Below are positions 52,017 to 62,250 of a stretch of 64,000 nt of DNA, piece after piece (position 1 is the first letter of the stretch; the number at the start of each line of letters is the position of its first letter). Position numbers and translations under genes: made by a program. The notes below the pieces were generated by a model, which was given only the letters and a program-made list of their open reading frames with translations, ran no database searches and was not told the origin of the DNA. The DNA comes from Streptomyces sp. RKAG290 (lineage in GTDB: Bacteria > Actinomycetota > Actinomycetes > Streptomycetales > Streptomycetaceae). The DNA lies in assembly GCF_023701695.1 (NCBI RefSeq), contig NZ_JAJOZC010000001.1, forward strand, positions 682,001 through 746,000, given 5' to 3'.

Positions 52017-52605
52017 GCATCAGCGGCGTTGGCACATCTCACTCGCCGCCGCCAGGGCCATCCACGGCATTCATTCCGATGTGGGTGGGTCGTGGGACAT
52101 GTGGGTGTGGTTGCCGGCGCAGCACGGGCCCTGCCCGCGGTGCCGTCGCACATGCCGATGACGGCGCCGCGGTCACCCCCGCACGCGTAGCGCTGGCCGG
52201 TGGACCTGTCGGAGCGTTTCCACCCGCAGTCAGCAGATCTTGACCCCGGCCGGTGAGCGGGCAGCCCGCCGCGCCGAAACAGCGGACGGCAAAGCCGCGT
52301 TCGCTGCGCAGAATCACGGTTCGGGGAGAGCCGACGCAGAGGGGCGGGATCCGAACTGGTCCGGATCCCGCCACAGATTCGACCGGCCACAGATCGGTCC
52401 GCGCGAATCGCTCCACGGTGCCGCGGGGGATTTCGGCACCTACCGTCCTGGCAGAACCCGGGACGGATACCGAGAGAACAACCTCCTGGGTGAGGAGTCA
52501 GCCAGGAGACTGCTCACGGGAACTGCCCGCCGCGAGTATCCCTACTCGGGCACTTCGGTCCATGAGTGAGTCGTGCTCACTCGCTCTGCCGCCGGCTGTT
52601 CGACG
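52017..52605. other. Intergenic with a hairpin at 52343-52372
   Basis: About 590 bases between convergent genes. GGCGGGATCC (52343) pairs with GGATCCCGCC (52363) over a ten-base loop, extendable with one mismatch, a probable terminator for the minus-strand phosphodiesterase and perhaps the Tat gene. No gene is supported in the interval. Confidence 0.5.
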
Positions 52606-53556
52606 TCACGAGCCCAGGACCGGGTAGTGGTCGGAGTAGCGGTTGTAAACCGTGTCGTCGAGCTCCCACCAAGGGGAGTACACGGCCTGCCCCGTGTTGG
52701 TCCACGTCGTCGGGCGTGCGTGGCGGCTGTCGTAGAGGACGTAGTCGAGCCACTCACGCGGCGCGTCGGGGTACCGCTCCGCCGTCAGCGGATTGGTCTT
52801 GGGGTCGCTGGTGTAAGGGTGACCGGCATACCCGGGCGCGGCAGCACTCAAAGTGCGGAGCAGTCCGGGGTACTCAGGGCCGTAACGGTTGATGTTCAGG
52901 TCGCCGGTGTAGATCACGGGCTCATTGAGCGGAATCTTCAGGCTGTCGACGAAGCCGTGCATCTCCTTGAGCTGCGCTGTGCGGGTCAATGCGCCCTCAC
53001 CGTCGTCACATCCGTCGTCGTCCGCCTGCAGGTGAGTACCGAGTACGTGCACCGGCTTCCCGGCCACGTTGAGCTGGGCGTAGGCGAACCCCTTCTCGGC
53101 CCACGCGTCAGCACCGCAGGAGTCGTTGTAGATGTACTGCATCTTTCGGGTGATGGGCCAGCGGCTGGCGATGGCCACGCCACCGTCCTCGTAGGGGAGC
53201 GTCGAGTAGGCCCCGCGGGTCGCGTCCCAACCATCTCGCGACCGCCCGATGACGGGAGTCTTGTACGGGTAGCCCCGCAGACGGTTCATCAGTATGTCGG
53301 ATGCGCTGTTGTCGAAGAGCTCCTGGAAGACCACCACATCGTTGCCGGAGACGTACGGAGCCGAGCTGATCAGCCCACCTCGCTCGTCCTGCGCCCAGCC
53401 GTCGGAGATGACGGATGGCAGGAGCATGGTGTTCGTGGTCAGTACTTTGAGGGCGGGAGCGCCAGGCGCGGGAGCGGCAGGTGCTGCCACTGCGACGGTG
53501 GATGGTATGGCTGAGAAAATAGCGGCCGTGAGTACGGCGGCTGCGCGGAGGTTCAT
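52606..53556 (-). CDS. Secreted sphingomyelinase-like phosphodiesterase
   Basis: 316 residues. Signal peptide (LRAAAVLTAAIFSAIPSTVAVAA), then an endonuclease/exonuclease/phosphatase fold of the neutral sphingomyelinase type: LTTNTMLLP, VVVFQELFDN (metal-binding Glu), GVAIASRWPI, VHVLGTHLQADDD, YTGDLNINRYGPEY and the final YSDHYPVLGS with Asp-His. The catalytic set looks complete. It would hydrolyse sphingomyelin or related phospholipids outside the cell. ATG 53556 follows GAGGAG at eight bases; the longer frame upstream adds a non-secretory extension. Confidence 0.87.
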   Translation of the reverse strand: MNLRAAAVLTAAIFSAIPSTVAVAAPAAPAPGAPALKVLTTNTMLLPSVISDGWAQDERGGLISSAPYVSGNDVVVFQELFDNSASDILMNRLRGYPYKTPVIGRSRDGWDATRGAYSTLPYEDGGVAIASRWPITRKMQYIYNDSCGADAWAEKGFAYAQLNVAGKPVHVLGTHLQADDDGCDDGEGALTRTAQLKEMHGFVDSLKIPLNEPVIYTGDLNINRYGPEYPGLLRTLSAAAPGYAGHPYTSDPKTNPLTAERYPDAPREWLDYVLYDSRHARPTTWTNTGQAVYSPWWELDDTVYNRYSDHYPVLGS

Positions 53557-54180
53557 GGACGTGGCTCCTCGACCTGGTGTGGGTGACTTCTCCATCCTGT
53601 TGGCCACTTCGGGAAAAATATTGAGCATGCTTCACTCGTTTACTGCCGTGGGTGCTCACGCCACTCCCCCTTGCGAGCGAGTCGTACTGCGGCAACAGCA
53701 ACTATTGCTGCGAGGTGCGGCCCTGCTGTGCGGGCTGGCGCATGAAGGTCTGCAGGGCACGCAGGTCGCCCTCCGCCTGGACGACTGCCCGGACATCCAG
53801 CGCGGGGTCACCAGGGGCCACCGGCCGCGCACGCGGCGACCGCCTCCCGGAGAGACCCCAGGTCAGCGATGAGAGGAGTCTCCACCCATTCCGGCCCCGG
53901 CGGTATGGGACTTTTGCAACGGCGCCTCGATGGACGTTGAACAGACCGGTCGGACGGCCCGAAGACGGGTTCTCAGAGTGCAGCGAAGCCGGTCGTCCCG
54001 TGCTCCCCGTGGATCAGCGCGCGGGCTTCGGCAGCGGGCGTGGTGCGCCCGCCGGGGGCACCTGACAGCACTCGTCGGCCGACCGGTCGACTTCGCGCCC
54101 TCTCCCTGCGCGGCGAACCGGCCGGGACCGCGTGGACGGGAAGAGTGGGCAAGAAAACCGTCCCACCGGAGGTATCCGCT
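53557..54180. other. Intergenic with an unassigned minus-strand fragment
   Basis: About 620 bases. Near 53700-53880 a minus frame reads DPALDVRAVVQAEGDLRALQTFM and stops at TAG, preceded in another frame by LIADLGSLREAVAA; it looks like the broken tail of a helical protein of unknown family. The remainder shows no gene; the beta-lactamase promoter must lie at its right end. Confidence 0.3.
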
Positions 54181-55283
54181 GTGAAGGCACGATCAGTATG
54201 GCTTGCGGTCAGTCTGGCCCTGGCCTTTACAGTCAGTGCGTGCGGCGACGACTCCTCGCCGGGTGATGAACAGAAGAAGCGGCTCACGAAGGTCAGCGAG
54301 GCCGTACTCGACAACGGGGTGCCAGGGGTGGTCGTTGTCACTGCGGAGGATGGCAAGCAGACCGCCACGGCGTGGGGCCAGGGCGATACCGCAAAGAAGG
54401 TGCCTCTCAGCGTGGACGACCGCTTCCGGATCGGCAGCGTGTCGAAGTCGTACGTGGCGGTCATCGTCCTTCAGCTCGTGGACGAGAAAAAGCTGGGCCT
54501 CGACGACAAGATCGAGAAGTGGCTGCCCGGCCTGGTTCCAACGGCGCCGACATCACGGTACGCCAGCTGCTGAACCATTCCAGCGGCATTCCGAACTATG
54601 AGGACAACCCGAAGTACCTGGCGCCCTATCTCGCCGGGGACCTCGCCCATGTCACCACCCCCAGCAACTCGTGAAACTGGGAACTGCGTTGAAGCCGCTG
54701 TTCCCGCCCGGGACTCGCGCGGCGTACTCCAACACCAACTACACGGTGGCGGGTCTCCTTGTCGAGAAGGTGACCGGAACATCGTTGGCCGTCCAACTGG
54801 ACCGGCGGATCTTTGAGCCGCTCAAGCTGCGCACCAGCTATCTCCCCACAAAACCGGGGATTGAAGGCCCCACGCGCACGGCTACTACACCATCGAAAAG
54901 CCTCCGCCACCGACATCACAGGGTTCAGTCCCTCGATCGCATTCGCCGGTGGCGGCATCATCTCCACCGCAGGCGACGTCTCATCCTTCTACCGCGGCTT
55001 GTTCGGCGGCAAGCTGCTGCCTCCTGAGCTGCTCAAGCAGATGATGACCACCGTCACCGGCGTGGGGGGAGTGCAGTACGGGCTCGGGCTGGTTCGCCGG
55101 ACGGTGCCGTGTGGGACCGCCTGGGGTCTGGACGGCAACTTCCCCGGCTATCTCGTGCAGTCCTACGCGAAGGCGGACGCGGAGCGGCAGGCGACGATCG
55201 CCCTCAACCTGGATCCCAACTCCATGAGCAAGAAGGCTATCGCCGCCACGACCGCACTGTTCGACGACGCCTTCTGCGGCTAA
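54181..55283 (+). CDS. Beta-lactamase-family serine hydrolase lipoprotein (four apparent frameshifts)
   Basis: GTG start eight bases after GGAGG; the signal ends in a lipobox (FTVSAC), so a lipoprotein. Family motifs are SVSK (catalytic Ser-x-x-Lys) in FRIGSVSKSYVAVIVLQL, LLNHSSGIPNY, YSNTNY (Tyr-x-Asn) and IAFAGGGIISTAGDVSSF; the usual H-x-G third motif reads GLDGNFPGY. Frames change at 54538, 54658-54662, 54870-54873 and 54901; adding one C at each restores a 368-residue protein, the normal length for D-alanyl-D-alanine carboxypeptidase/esterase relatives. Acts on peptidoglycan or esters at the cell surface. Confidence 0.78.
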
Positions 55284-55787
55284 GGGCTGTCCCCCTGGGC
55301 CCTGGTGTACTGGCGCGCGGAGGCGGATGCGGTGCATGGCAGGGCAGAGAGAGCCGGCTCGTTCGAGGCACCCGGAGGGTGCCGCGCACGTACTCGCCGT
55401 CATCGAGACCTTCGATGCGCTACGGGTTCCGGGTTTCGGGTTCCGGGCCGAGTGTCACTCGGCGAGCCCTCCGCGCACGAGTCCGTCCGCTTCACGTAGG
55501 TGAAACCTAGGGGGGTTCCCTCCCAACCTAGGGGCCCTCCCCACGGTGTCGCCGAGGCGAGAACGCTGTAATTGTGGCGGGGGTCGTCCCGAGTGGATGG
55601 CCGCCACGCTTTTGTGCGGCATCTCAGCCCTTCGCATCTCTCCTTCCCGGATCGTCCCGAAGGACTGTCCGGGACGTCGCACGTGAGCCATGCGGGCCGG
55701 ACTTCCCCGCGCGACTCACCCATGTAGCCAGCCGCGCCTGAATTTTCGCTTTACGCAGAGTGACTACTCATGCGAGAGAGGACCTCC
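55284..55787. other. Intergenic, no supported gene
   Basis: About 500 bases between the serine hydrolase and the MFS gene. CCTAGG occurs twice around 55507-55530 flanking a GGGTTCCCTCCC stretch, forming a loose hairpin. Minus frames here lack family features. Confidence 0.35.
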
Positions 55788-57185
55788 ATGAGTCGACGTG
55801 CCTGGGCACTGTTGCTCGTACTCTGCGGCAGCATCTTCCTGGAGGGCATCGACGTCGCCATGCTGTCGGTGGCCGTGCCGTCGATCAAGTCCGACCTCGA
55901 ACTGCCGACCGGCACGGCGTCCTGGGTGATGACCGCGTACGTCCTGGGGTATGCCGGTTTCACGCTGCTCGGTGGACGTGCCGCGGATTTGCTCGGCAGG
56001 CGCCGCATGTTCCTGATCTGGCTGGGAGTCTTCCTCGGCTTCTCCATGCTGGGCGGATTCGCGACCAATGGCTGGACATTGATCGTCGCCCGCTTCGTGA
56101 CGGGTGTGGCTGCGGCCTTCATGACGCCGGCCGCGATGTCGATCATCACCACCTCGTACAAAGAAGGTCCGCAGCGCAACAAGGCCTTGCTCGTCTTCGC
56201 CGGCACGGCAGCAGGCGGCTTCACGCTGGGCCTGGTGATCGGTGGGTTGCTGATGCAACTCGGTTGGCGGTGGGTCTTCTTCGCCCCGGTCCTGCTGGGC
56301 AGCCTCATCCTGCTCGCGGCGCTGCGCCTGCTGCCTGTCCAGGCCCGGCCGACGCGTCGGGACGGGTCCTTCGATCTGATGGGTGCGGCAACTGCCGCCG
56401 GGACGATGCTGCTTTTGGCGTACTCGATCGTGCGGCTGGAGCATGGCATCCACGGCTGGCAGGTCACGGTGGGCGCGGCGAGCGCCGGGCTGCTGCTCGC
56501 GGCCGGGTTCGTGATGGTCGAGCGCCACGCCACCGTGCCTCTCGTACGGCTCGGCATCCTGCGCAAGACCTCGACGGTCCGCGCCAACCTGAGTGCACTG
56601 CTCTTCGTCGGCGCCTTCTTCGGCTTCCAGTTCATGGTGACGCTCTACCTGCAGCAACTCCGCGGGTGGTCCTCGATGGAGACGGCGCTGGCCCTCATCG
56701 TGATGGGCGCGGACGCGGTCCTCGCCCCGACCCTCACCCCTCGCCTGGTCAGCAGGTTCGGCAACGCCCGGGTCATCTTCGGCGGCTTCCTGATCGCCAT
56801 TCTGTCGTACGTCCTGTTCCTACCTGTGGGCCTCGACTGGCCTTACGCCGCGATGCTTCCCACGCTGTTCCTGTCCGGCACGGCATTCGCCTTTGTCTAT
56901 GGGCCGCTCACGATCGCCGCAACTGAAGGTACGGAGGAATCGGAGCACGGGCTGGCCGGAGGCCTCTTTCAGACAGCGACCCAGTTCGGGGCGGCGACGG
57001 GCATCTCTGCGGTTACGGCGGTGTACGTCCTGGTCGAGGCGAACGGAGACGGCTCTCCGCAGGAGATTCTCAGCGCGTTCCGCACGGCACTGATCGTGCC
57101 GGCAGCCATGGTGGCGTTGGGCGCCATCCTCATGGCCTTCAGCTTGCGTGCCCCTCCTCCGCGCGCGGTGGGTACGGGTGACTGA
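55788..57185 (+). CDS. MFS drug-efflux-type transporter (DHA2-like)
   Basis: 465 residues and about 14 hydrophobic segments. TM1 has FLEGIDVAMLSVAVPSI (motif D1-like), loop 2-3 has GGRAADLLGRRRMFLIW (motif A), and motif C-like AAGGFTLGLVIGGLLMQLGWRWVFF is in TM5; these are the marks of H+-coupled DHA2 exporters. Substrate unknown. The ATG at 55788 has GAGAGG six bases before it and is preferred to the ATG six codons upstream. It stands alone without an adjacent regulator. Confidence 0.85.
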   Translation: MSRRAWALLLVLCGSIFLEGIDVAMLSVAVPSIKSDLELPTGTASWVMTAYVLGYAGFTLLGGRAADLLGRRRMFLIWLGVFLGFSMLGGFATNGWTLIVARFVTGVAAAFMTPAAMSIITTSYKEGPQRNKALLVFAGTAAGGFTLGLVIGGLLMQLGWRWVFFAPVLLGSLILLAALRLLPVQARPTRRDGSFDLMGAATAAGTMLLLAYSIVRLEHGIHGWQVTVGAASAGLLLAAGFVMVERHATVPLVRLGILRKTSTVRANLSALLFVGAFFGFQFMVTLYLQQLRGWSSMETALALIVMGADAVLAPTLTPRLVSRFGNARVIFGGFLIAILSYVLFLPVGLDWPYAAMLPTLFLSGTAFAFVYGPLTIAATEGTEESEHGLAGGLFQTATQFGAATGISAVTAVYVLVEANGDGSPQEILSAFRTALIVPAAMVALGAILMAFSLRAPPPRAVGTGD

Positions 57186-57673
57186 GGTGGACCGGATTCG
57201 CTCTGGTCCCGTTCGCCGACAGTCGACCGACAGTGCCCACGAGGGCACTCTCCCCGGCCGGCAGCTGACGCCACCACTACCGATCCTCGTTGGCGTCTGT
57301 TGTCAACTCGACCCGCGCAAGGGGGCGTTCACGGATCGCGCGCTCTTCCAAAGCCGTGTAACCCAACTCAACCATGCCGAGGTGTCTCCACCGAAGGGGA
57401 GGCGAAACGACAAGGACAACAGCAGCGATCGGAGCTGTGTCCGTCGACGAGCGACCCGACTCGACTCGACCAGGTTCGCCACGGCCCATCGCAGAGTTAG
57501 GTAGACAACACTGATCCACCTCACCCCACTCCTACCTAATACTTCTCGAGATCTGGCGAGAAAGGCGCTCCACCACCGCGTCGCCCCGCTGAGATTCTGC
57601 GACATCACTCATGTTGCTACTCCAGCGTTCCAACGCGCTGGCCAACTCACTTGAACAAGGATGGGTGAAACAA
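57186..57673. other. Intergenic, no gene seen
   Basis: About 490 bases between the MFS gene and the second Tat-secreted gene. Lower GC than its surroundings in the right half. No hairpin or gene stands out. Confidence 0.35.
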
Positions 57674-58631
57674 ATGACCGTCAGCCGCAGAGCTTTGATC
57701 AAGGGAGCCGGCATCGCCGCCGCACAAATCCCCCTGGCGTCCATAGCTCTCAGCTCCTCTCAGGCAGCTACGCCACGTTCCCCATCCAATCCCAGGATTT
57801 CCGAATGGGAGTACGTTCAGTCGGAGTCGATTCAGAGCGATTGGAGTCAGCAATTCCAGGGAATGTGTACCGACGGTCAATACTGGTACGCCGTTTCCAA
57901 TAGCGCACGCACGCGACGCATCTATAAGCTCTCCCTCGACCTGACGCACACCTACGCCAGCCTTGAGGCGCCAGACAGTTTCGCACACGTGGGTTCACCA
58001 ACAATCGATCGCACAAGCAATCGGATCTATATCCCGATCGAGAACGACGGCGCGGAGCCGACATACATCTGGCAGCTCAGCAAGGGCCTGAGCACGCTAG
58101 GAAAGCTCTCGATGTGGGGCAGGACGTCCGGGTCACGCTCTCCTCAGAAATGGAAGAACTCATGGCTCGGACATAACCCGTCGACGGGTTGCTCTACAGC
58201 TCCGCATACGGATATACCACGGATACGGACCCGGCTCTTCAGGTGAAAGTCATCAATGGATTCTCCCTGTTACCGGGTGCCTGAAGAAGCAAGTACAACT
58301 CCCGTCCCTGCTGCATCACGTTCAGTCCGGCACGTTCTCCCCCAACGGAAATCTGTACCTGTCAACAGATTACTCCTACAACGGCAGCAAACGTCTCTAT
58401 TCCTATGACTTCTCAGCAGTGGAAGATGGCGACATGGCTCCGTACTGGGGAAACATCGCCATTCCAGACTCCGGCACAGGAGATGAACTCGAGGTGGAAA
58501 GTGTACAACTCGGCCACCTCTCATGGAGCGACTCACCGGATTCCTATATATCGGCAGGAGTCCTGAACATCGAAGCCGAAGACGACATCTATTTCCGCCA
58601 TTTCTGGGTTCCCTCGCCGTCAGCTCTCTAA
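57674..58631 (+). CDS. Tat-secreted protein, copy 2 (two apparent frameshifts)
   Basis: Starts MTVSRRALIKGAG, a twin-arginine signal, with AAGGA upstream. Frame changes at 58186-58188 and 58265-58267 are each repaired by one added base, giving 319 residues ending FRHFWVPSPSAL. It is a paralogue of the protein at 51057: same length, same layout (ISEWEY vs IGEWSM near the N-terminus, GNLYLSTDYS vs GNLYLTTDWS, DELEVESVQLG vs DLEVEGIVVG, DDIYFRHFWVP vs DDVYIKHFSVP). Similarity is clear but low, so the duplication is old. Function unknown. Confidence 0.7.
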
Positions 58632-58775
58632 CGAGCACGGAATGTTACGCAGCCTGGTAAGGGGTGGTTTGGGGGTGTTCCCTGACGAGGACAGCTGCGG
58701 CCTTCTGTAGAACGGGAGGTAGGAGATTCAGTGCAAGGCTGAGTCGCAAGCGGCACCGTCCAGGATGTGATCGCG

Positions 58776-59260
58776 ATGACCGTCGTTCCCGCCCCACCGC
58801 AGCTGTGCAGCTGGTACCGCAGGAGAACACGAACACCGAGTACCCCTGCGAGGTCTGGGCACTGCCACACCATGCGCAGGCGGTCCCCACCTCGCGACGG
58901 ATCACCGCACGTGCTCTGACCGTATGGGGAATAGCGGACGACACTGCGCACCAGGCTGTGCTGGTCGTGTCAGAACTCGTCGCAAACGCTGTCGCGCACG
59001 CGCTTCCGCCCATCGCCCTGCACTTGAATCCCCCGTCGGCCCGAGGTGTCATCCATGTCGAAGTGGACGACGGAGGGCCCGCATCCGTGGAGGCAACCAA
59101 GATCGCCGCAGGCACGGAGGACGAGCACGGACGCGGCTACCTGATCATTGATGCTCTCACCAGAGATCACGGCTGCCGTCCCTACGTCGATCACACCTCC
59201 AACTGGGCCGAGATAGAAACGTCGTGTACGTCGCTCTGTACAGTCCGGGAGGCGGGCTGA
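58776..59260 (+). CDS. HATPase-domain anti-sigma-type regulatory kinase (RsbW-like)
   Basis: The conserved part reads LPHHAQAVPTSRRITARAL, then VSELVANAVAHA (N box, Mg-ATP) and VEVDDGGPAS...EHGRGYLIIDALT (G1/G2 boxes), the GHKL fold of the many small streptomycete anti-sigma/ATP-binding proteins. These usually phosphorylate or sequester anti-sigma antagonists. The likely ATG at 58776 is one frame off the domain; adding one C to the run at 58792-58795 joins them into a 161-residue protein. If the sequence is right as given, a GTG at 58805 is the fallback start, giving 151 residues. Confidence 0.75.
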
Positions 59261-59680
59261 CGCAATCTCCGCCCTGCGGGCAGAGCCCAGACGCCTCCCC
59301 CAGCGTCGTCGGTGCTTTGCCCGCGGACGAACCGACCACGGACGTCGACCCGTCCTCGGGAGCGAGTCCCTGCACCGGCCTGGCAACCGCTGGGGCTCAG
59401 ACAGAACTCGCCGCTCCTCCGAAACACCTCGGCATTGACAGGCCGTCCACCCGCGCGCCGGGTACCGGTACGTCAATCTCTCCCCAGGACCGGATCGCGC
59501 CGACCGGCGGCCCAGTGGATCTCTGAACGTGTACGCACTCGAAGTTCAAGGATTCAATGTGTGCGAACGAACGGACACGGGTTCAAGGGCCTGCGTTCCG
59601 CAGCCGAGGACATGCCTCTTGCGCCCTTGAGTAAGCGGCAATGGCGCGAGGTCTCCAGGAGCGCGTAGCAACGTCTGCTG

Positions 59681-59886
59681 CTAAGGGCTGTCCCGTAATC
59701 CCTGGCGGGCGCACGACGACAGCTACTTCCCCAAGCTCTCGGCTGCGCTCGAGCAGGGGAGGCCCCACTCTCGCCGCGTTGTCGGAACGCCCGAATACAT
59801 CCAGTATGCGGACGCCCCTCCGCCTTGCGATGCACCGCATCTGACGCCGCGCGCTGATCCACCAGGGATTACGGGACAGCCCTTAG
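59681..59886. mobile_element. 206-bp MITE with 25-base terminal inverted repeats
   Basis: CTAAGGGCTGTCCCGTAATC plus CCTGG at the left end (59681-59705) is perfectly complementary to 59862-59886. The interior is non-coding and includes a CTCGGCTGCGCTCGAGCAGG segment seen in common streptomycete repeats. The GGGCTGTCCCGTAA end type belongs to IS5-family elements, so a full IS5 transposase elsewhere would be needed to move it. The rest of 59261-60024 shows no gene. Confidence 0.85.
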
Positions 59887-60024
59887 GCGACATCAAGCAC
59901 GGCCGGGCCCGCATCCTCCTACCGGTAGCTACCGAGGCGGCCGGCGCCGGCGTAGAAGTGGACGCGGTCCTCCGGTGCCCGCATCGGCAGCAGTTGGCGG
60001 CCTCAGTCTTCGGGACTTCAGGAA

Positions 60025-60846
60025 TCAGCCGGCACAGTACGCGTCCTTCTTCGGGCGCGAGCCCTTCCTCAGGAAGGTGGTGACCTTGTGATCACCACAG
60101 GCATTCCCGTTGCTGAGGTAGACGCCGTGACCACCGCTGCCAACGGTGACCAGGCGGGCGCGCTTACCTAGAGCCTTCCGCATCTGCAAGGCACCGACGT
60201 ATGGTGTCGAAGGGTCACGAAGGTTCTGGATCATAAGAATATTTGACGGGCCATCTGCTGTGGTCCGGGTAGGTTTCGCTTCGGGCGCATGCTTCCAGAA
60301 GGCGCATCCCAACGCATTGCGCGGCATCCCGGCGGGCGATGTCTTCGTCGATCTGCCCGTCAGGCGCCGGCCATGCCTTGAGACTCACCAGATGACGGTC
60401 GGCTTCTGCGAGCCCGCAGCTCGCCTTGGTGCTGCCGCCCACCCCTCGGGGATCAAGGCTCACGATGTCGTAGGCACCCGCCATCTCCTTGCGCAGAGCT
60501 GTCCCGACCTGGGACAACTGCTGCACCCCTGGGCCACCCGGGCCGCCGGGGATCAGCAGTAGCGACCCGCGGCGGGCCTGGGGACGGTCACTACGCAGCC
60601 GTGAGACGGCGAGGGAAACCCGCGGGCCATCCGGATGACGGTAGTCGAGCGGGAGGTCGAGCTTGGAGCACTCCTGCCCGGGCAGAGCATTCGGGTGGGA
60701 GCAGGACATCCACTTCGCCATGGGCGCTGCGGGGGCAACACCTGCGGTCTTCCTGACTGCCGGGGCGAAGTCCGCAGGCATGGCGGCGGCAAGTGCAGCA
60801 ACAGAGAGCGTGGCCAGCCCCCCGAAGAACCCCGGGTTGCCTCCAT
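60025..60846 (-). pseudogene. Secreted alpha/beta hydrolase (tripeptidyl-aminopeptidase type), internally deleted
   Basis: From an ATG at 60846, MEATRG continues into a signal peptide (FFGGLATLSVAALAAA) once one G is added to a run at 60830-60833. KLDLPLDYRHPDG, LLLIPGGPGGPG (oxyanion loop) and YDIVSLDPRGVG follow. At about base 60330 the sequence jumps to the far C-terminus (GCAFWKHAPEAKP, NILMIQNLRDPSTPY, GGHGVYLSNGNACGD) in another frame. Family members are about 500 residues; some 250, including the nucleophile G-x-S-x-G segment, are missing. Unlike other frame breaks here, this one is a true deletion, so the gene is dead. Confidence 0.8.
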
Positions 60847-60928
60847 GCCTACCTGCGTTGGCACAGCTCGAACACCTACCACCCCGATGCCCTCGCAGGC
60901 GGGCGTGGCGTTACCTGCCGGCAGGCAA

Positions 60929-61395
60929 TGAGGTTCTTCAGCGGTGCCGCTCCAGGGTGAGTACGGCTTTGGCAATTGACGTCATGCGGTTTGGGCTGCA
61001 GCGGGCGTGACGGAAGATCCTCCAGGACTTGAGGCGGGCAACGCCGCGCTCGACCGGGGCGCGGGTTCGGGCCAACGCCCGGTTCGCGGTCTGCTGGGTG
61101 GGGGTGAGGCCGCAGTGCGGTCGGCGCTTGACGCCGGTCGTGACCCAGGGACCTCCTCCTTGGTAGGCGAGGTCGGCCAGGATGGGGATGCCCTGGCGTT
61201 CGCAGATACGGATGATCCGGTGGGTACGGGCGGCCGTCAGGTCATGGGCGCGGCCCCGGCAGTGCGGGGGAAAGCCACAGCAGCCGGCCGCCAGGATCGG
61301 TGACTACCTGCACGTTCACGCCGTGGCGGCGGTGCTTGGCCGAGTAGTCCTCCGAGCGCGCCCACTTCAGTTCTGCCTCGGTGGCATAGCTCAGG
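60929..61395 (-). mobile_element. IS5-family transposase 3' part, inserted in the MerR gene
   Basis: On the minus strand the frame runs TEAELKWARSEDYSAKHRRHG, VNVQVVTDPGGRLLWLS, ADLAYQGGGPWVTTG and ends VERGVARLKSWRIFRHARC...AKAVLTLERHR, stop at 60938: the C-terminal DDE_4-type half of a streptomycete IS5-family transposase. The N-terminal half is missing: the sequence switches directly to MerR-gene coding at about 61395. The IS end TGAGGTTCTTCAG is present at 60929. A near-identical inverted copy of the last ~180 bases lies at about 61930-62112. Confidence 0.78.
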
Positions 61396-61782
61396 TCGAA
61401 GGTGATTTCACCGAAGACCTCGAAGCGTTCCTGAGGAGTCAGGGACACCCCGGTCTTCTGGACCTCTATCGCCCGTTCCGCCACCTCGGCCAGCCCGCTG
61501 CAGCCTGGCGATCTCCTCACTCAGCTGCCGCTGCCGGGCCCGGAGCCGTTCCAAGGGGTTTACCTGCGGATCCTTGAAGATCGCGGCGATCTCGTCGAGG
61601 GGGAAGCCGAGCTCACGGTAGAAGAGGATCTGCTGGAGACGGACCAGGTCAGCCTCACTGTAGAGCCGGTATCCGGCGTGGCTGCGGTCACTGGGCGAGA
61701 GTAGCCCCGCCTTGTCGTAATGATGCAGTGTCCGCACCGTCACCCCGGCGAAGGCCGAGACCTGCCCCACGGAGTAGCTCAT
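61396..61782 (-). pseudogene. TipA-like MerR regulator, interrupted by IS DNA
   Basis: Starts MSYSVGQVSAFAGVTVRTLHHYDKAGLLSPS, the MerR helix-turn-helix and wing, then YSEADLVRLQQILFYRELGFPLDEI and the dimer coil. After a frame break at about 61488-61500 it continues RAIEVQKTGVSLTPQERFEVFGEI, the opening of the TipAS ligand domain, and is then cut by IS5-type transposase sequence. TipAL regulators bind thiopeptide antibiotics and activate multidrug-response genes. The ligand domain is almost wholly lost here, so only a DNA-binding stub could be made. Confidence 0.8.
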
Positions 61783-61929
61783 CCACCTGCCCTTTCGTCG
61801 GTACACAGCCTCAAGCCTGACGTAAGGGGAGGGTCAACTCGCGCTCGCTGCGCCTCGGGGTTGAAGACGGGGAATGCTCACCGGTCCGCGAGCTACGGCC
61901 CATTGAGCTTTGAGGGTGGCCACCGCGCT

Positions 61930-62112
61930 GCGGCCTCACCCACCCAGCATGCCGTGAACTGGGCGCTGGCCATGACCCACGCCCCGGTCGAGCGCGGCGT
62001 TGCCCGCCTCAAGTCCTGGAGGATCTTCCGTCACGCCCGTTGCAGCCCGAACCGCACGACGTCAATTGCCAAAGCCGTGCTCACCCTGGAGCGGCACCGC
62101 TGAAGAACCTCA
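61930..62112 (+). mobile_element. Second IS5-family transposase end, inverted relative to 60929-61105
   Basis: The plus frame reads TQHAVNWALAMTHAPVERGVARLKSWRIF...SIAKAVLTLERHR and stops at 62103, then the IS end CTGAAGAACCTCA. It matches the left copy except for scattered mismatches, in opposite orientation, so the two IS ends face outward and bracket about 1.2 kb holding the MerR stub. Directly after it (62120-62228) a further frame, GPWETVYGRLARWEADGARARLL, resembles an IS5-type N-terminal helix-turn-helix region and is another transposase scrap. Confidence 0.7.
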
Positions 62113-62250
62113 ATGGGCCGTGGGAGACGGTGTATGGGCGTCTCGCCCGCTGGGAGGCGGACGGAGCGCGGGCCCGCCTGCTCGAGCAGGTCCAGGTCCG
62201 GGACCTCTCCGTCGGCGTGCTGAAGTGATCAACAAGGAGGGCGACAGGAA

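Noticed and set aside
55400..55723. Minus-strand frame with TRDDPRHNYSVLASATPWGG
   Set aside because: Looks slightly protein-like but has no known family, no good start and lies over a CCTAGG hairpin; insufficient support.
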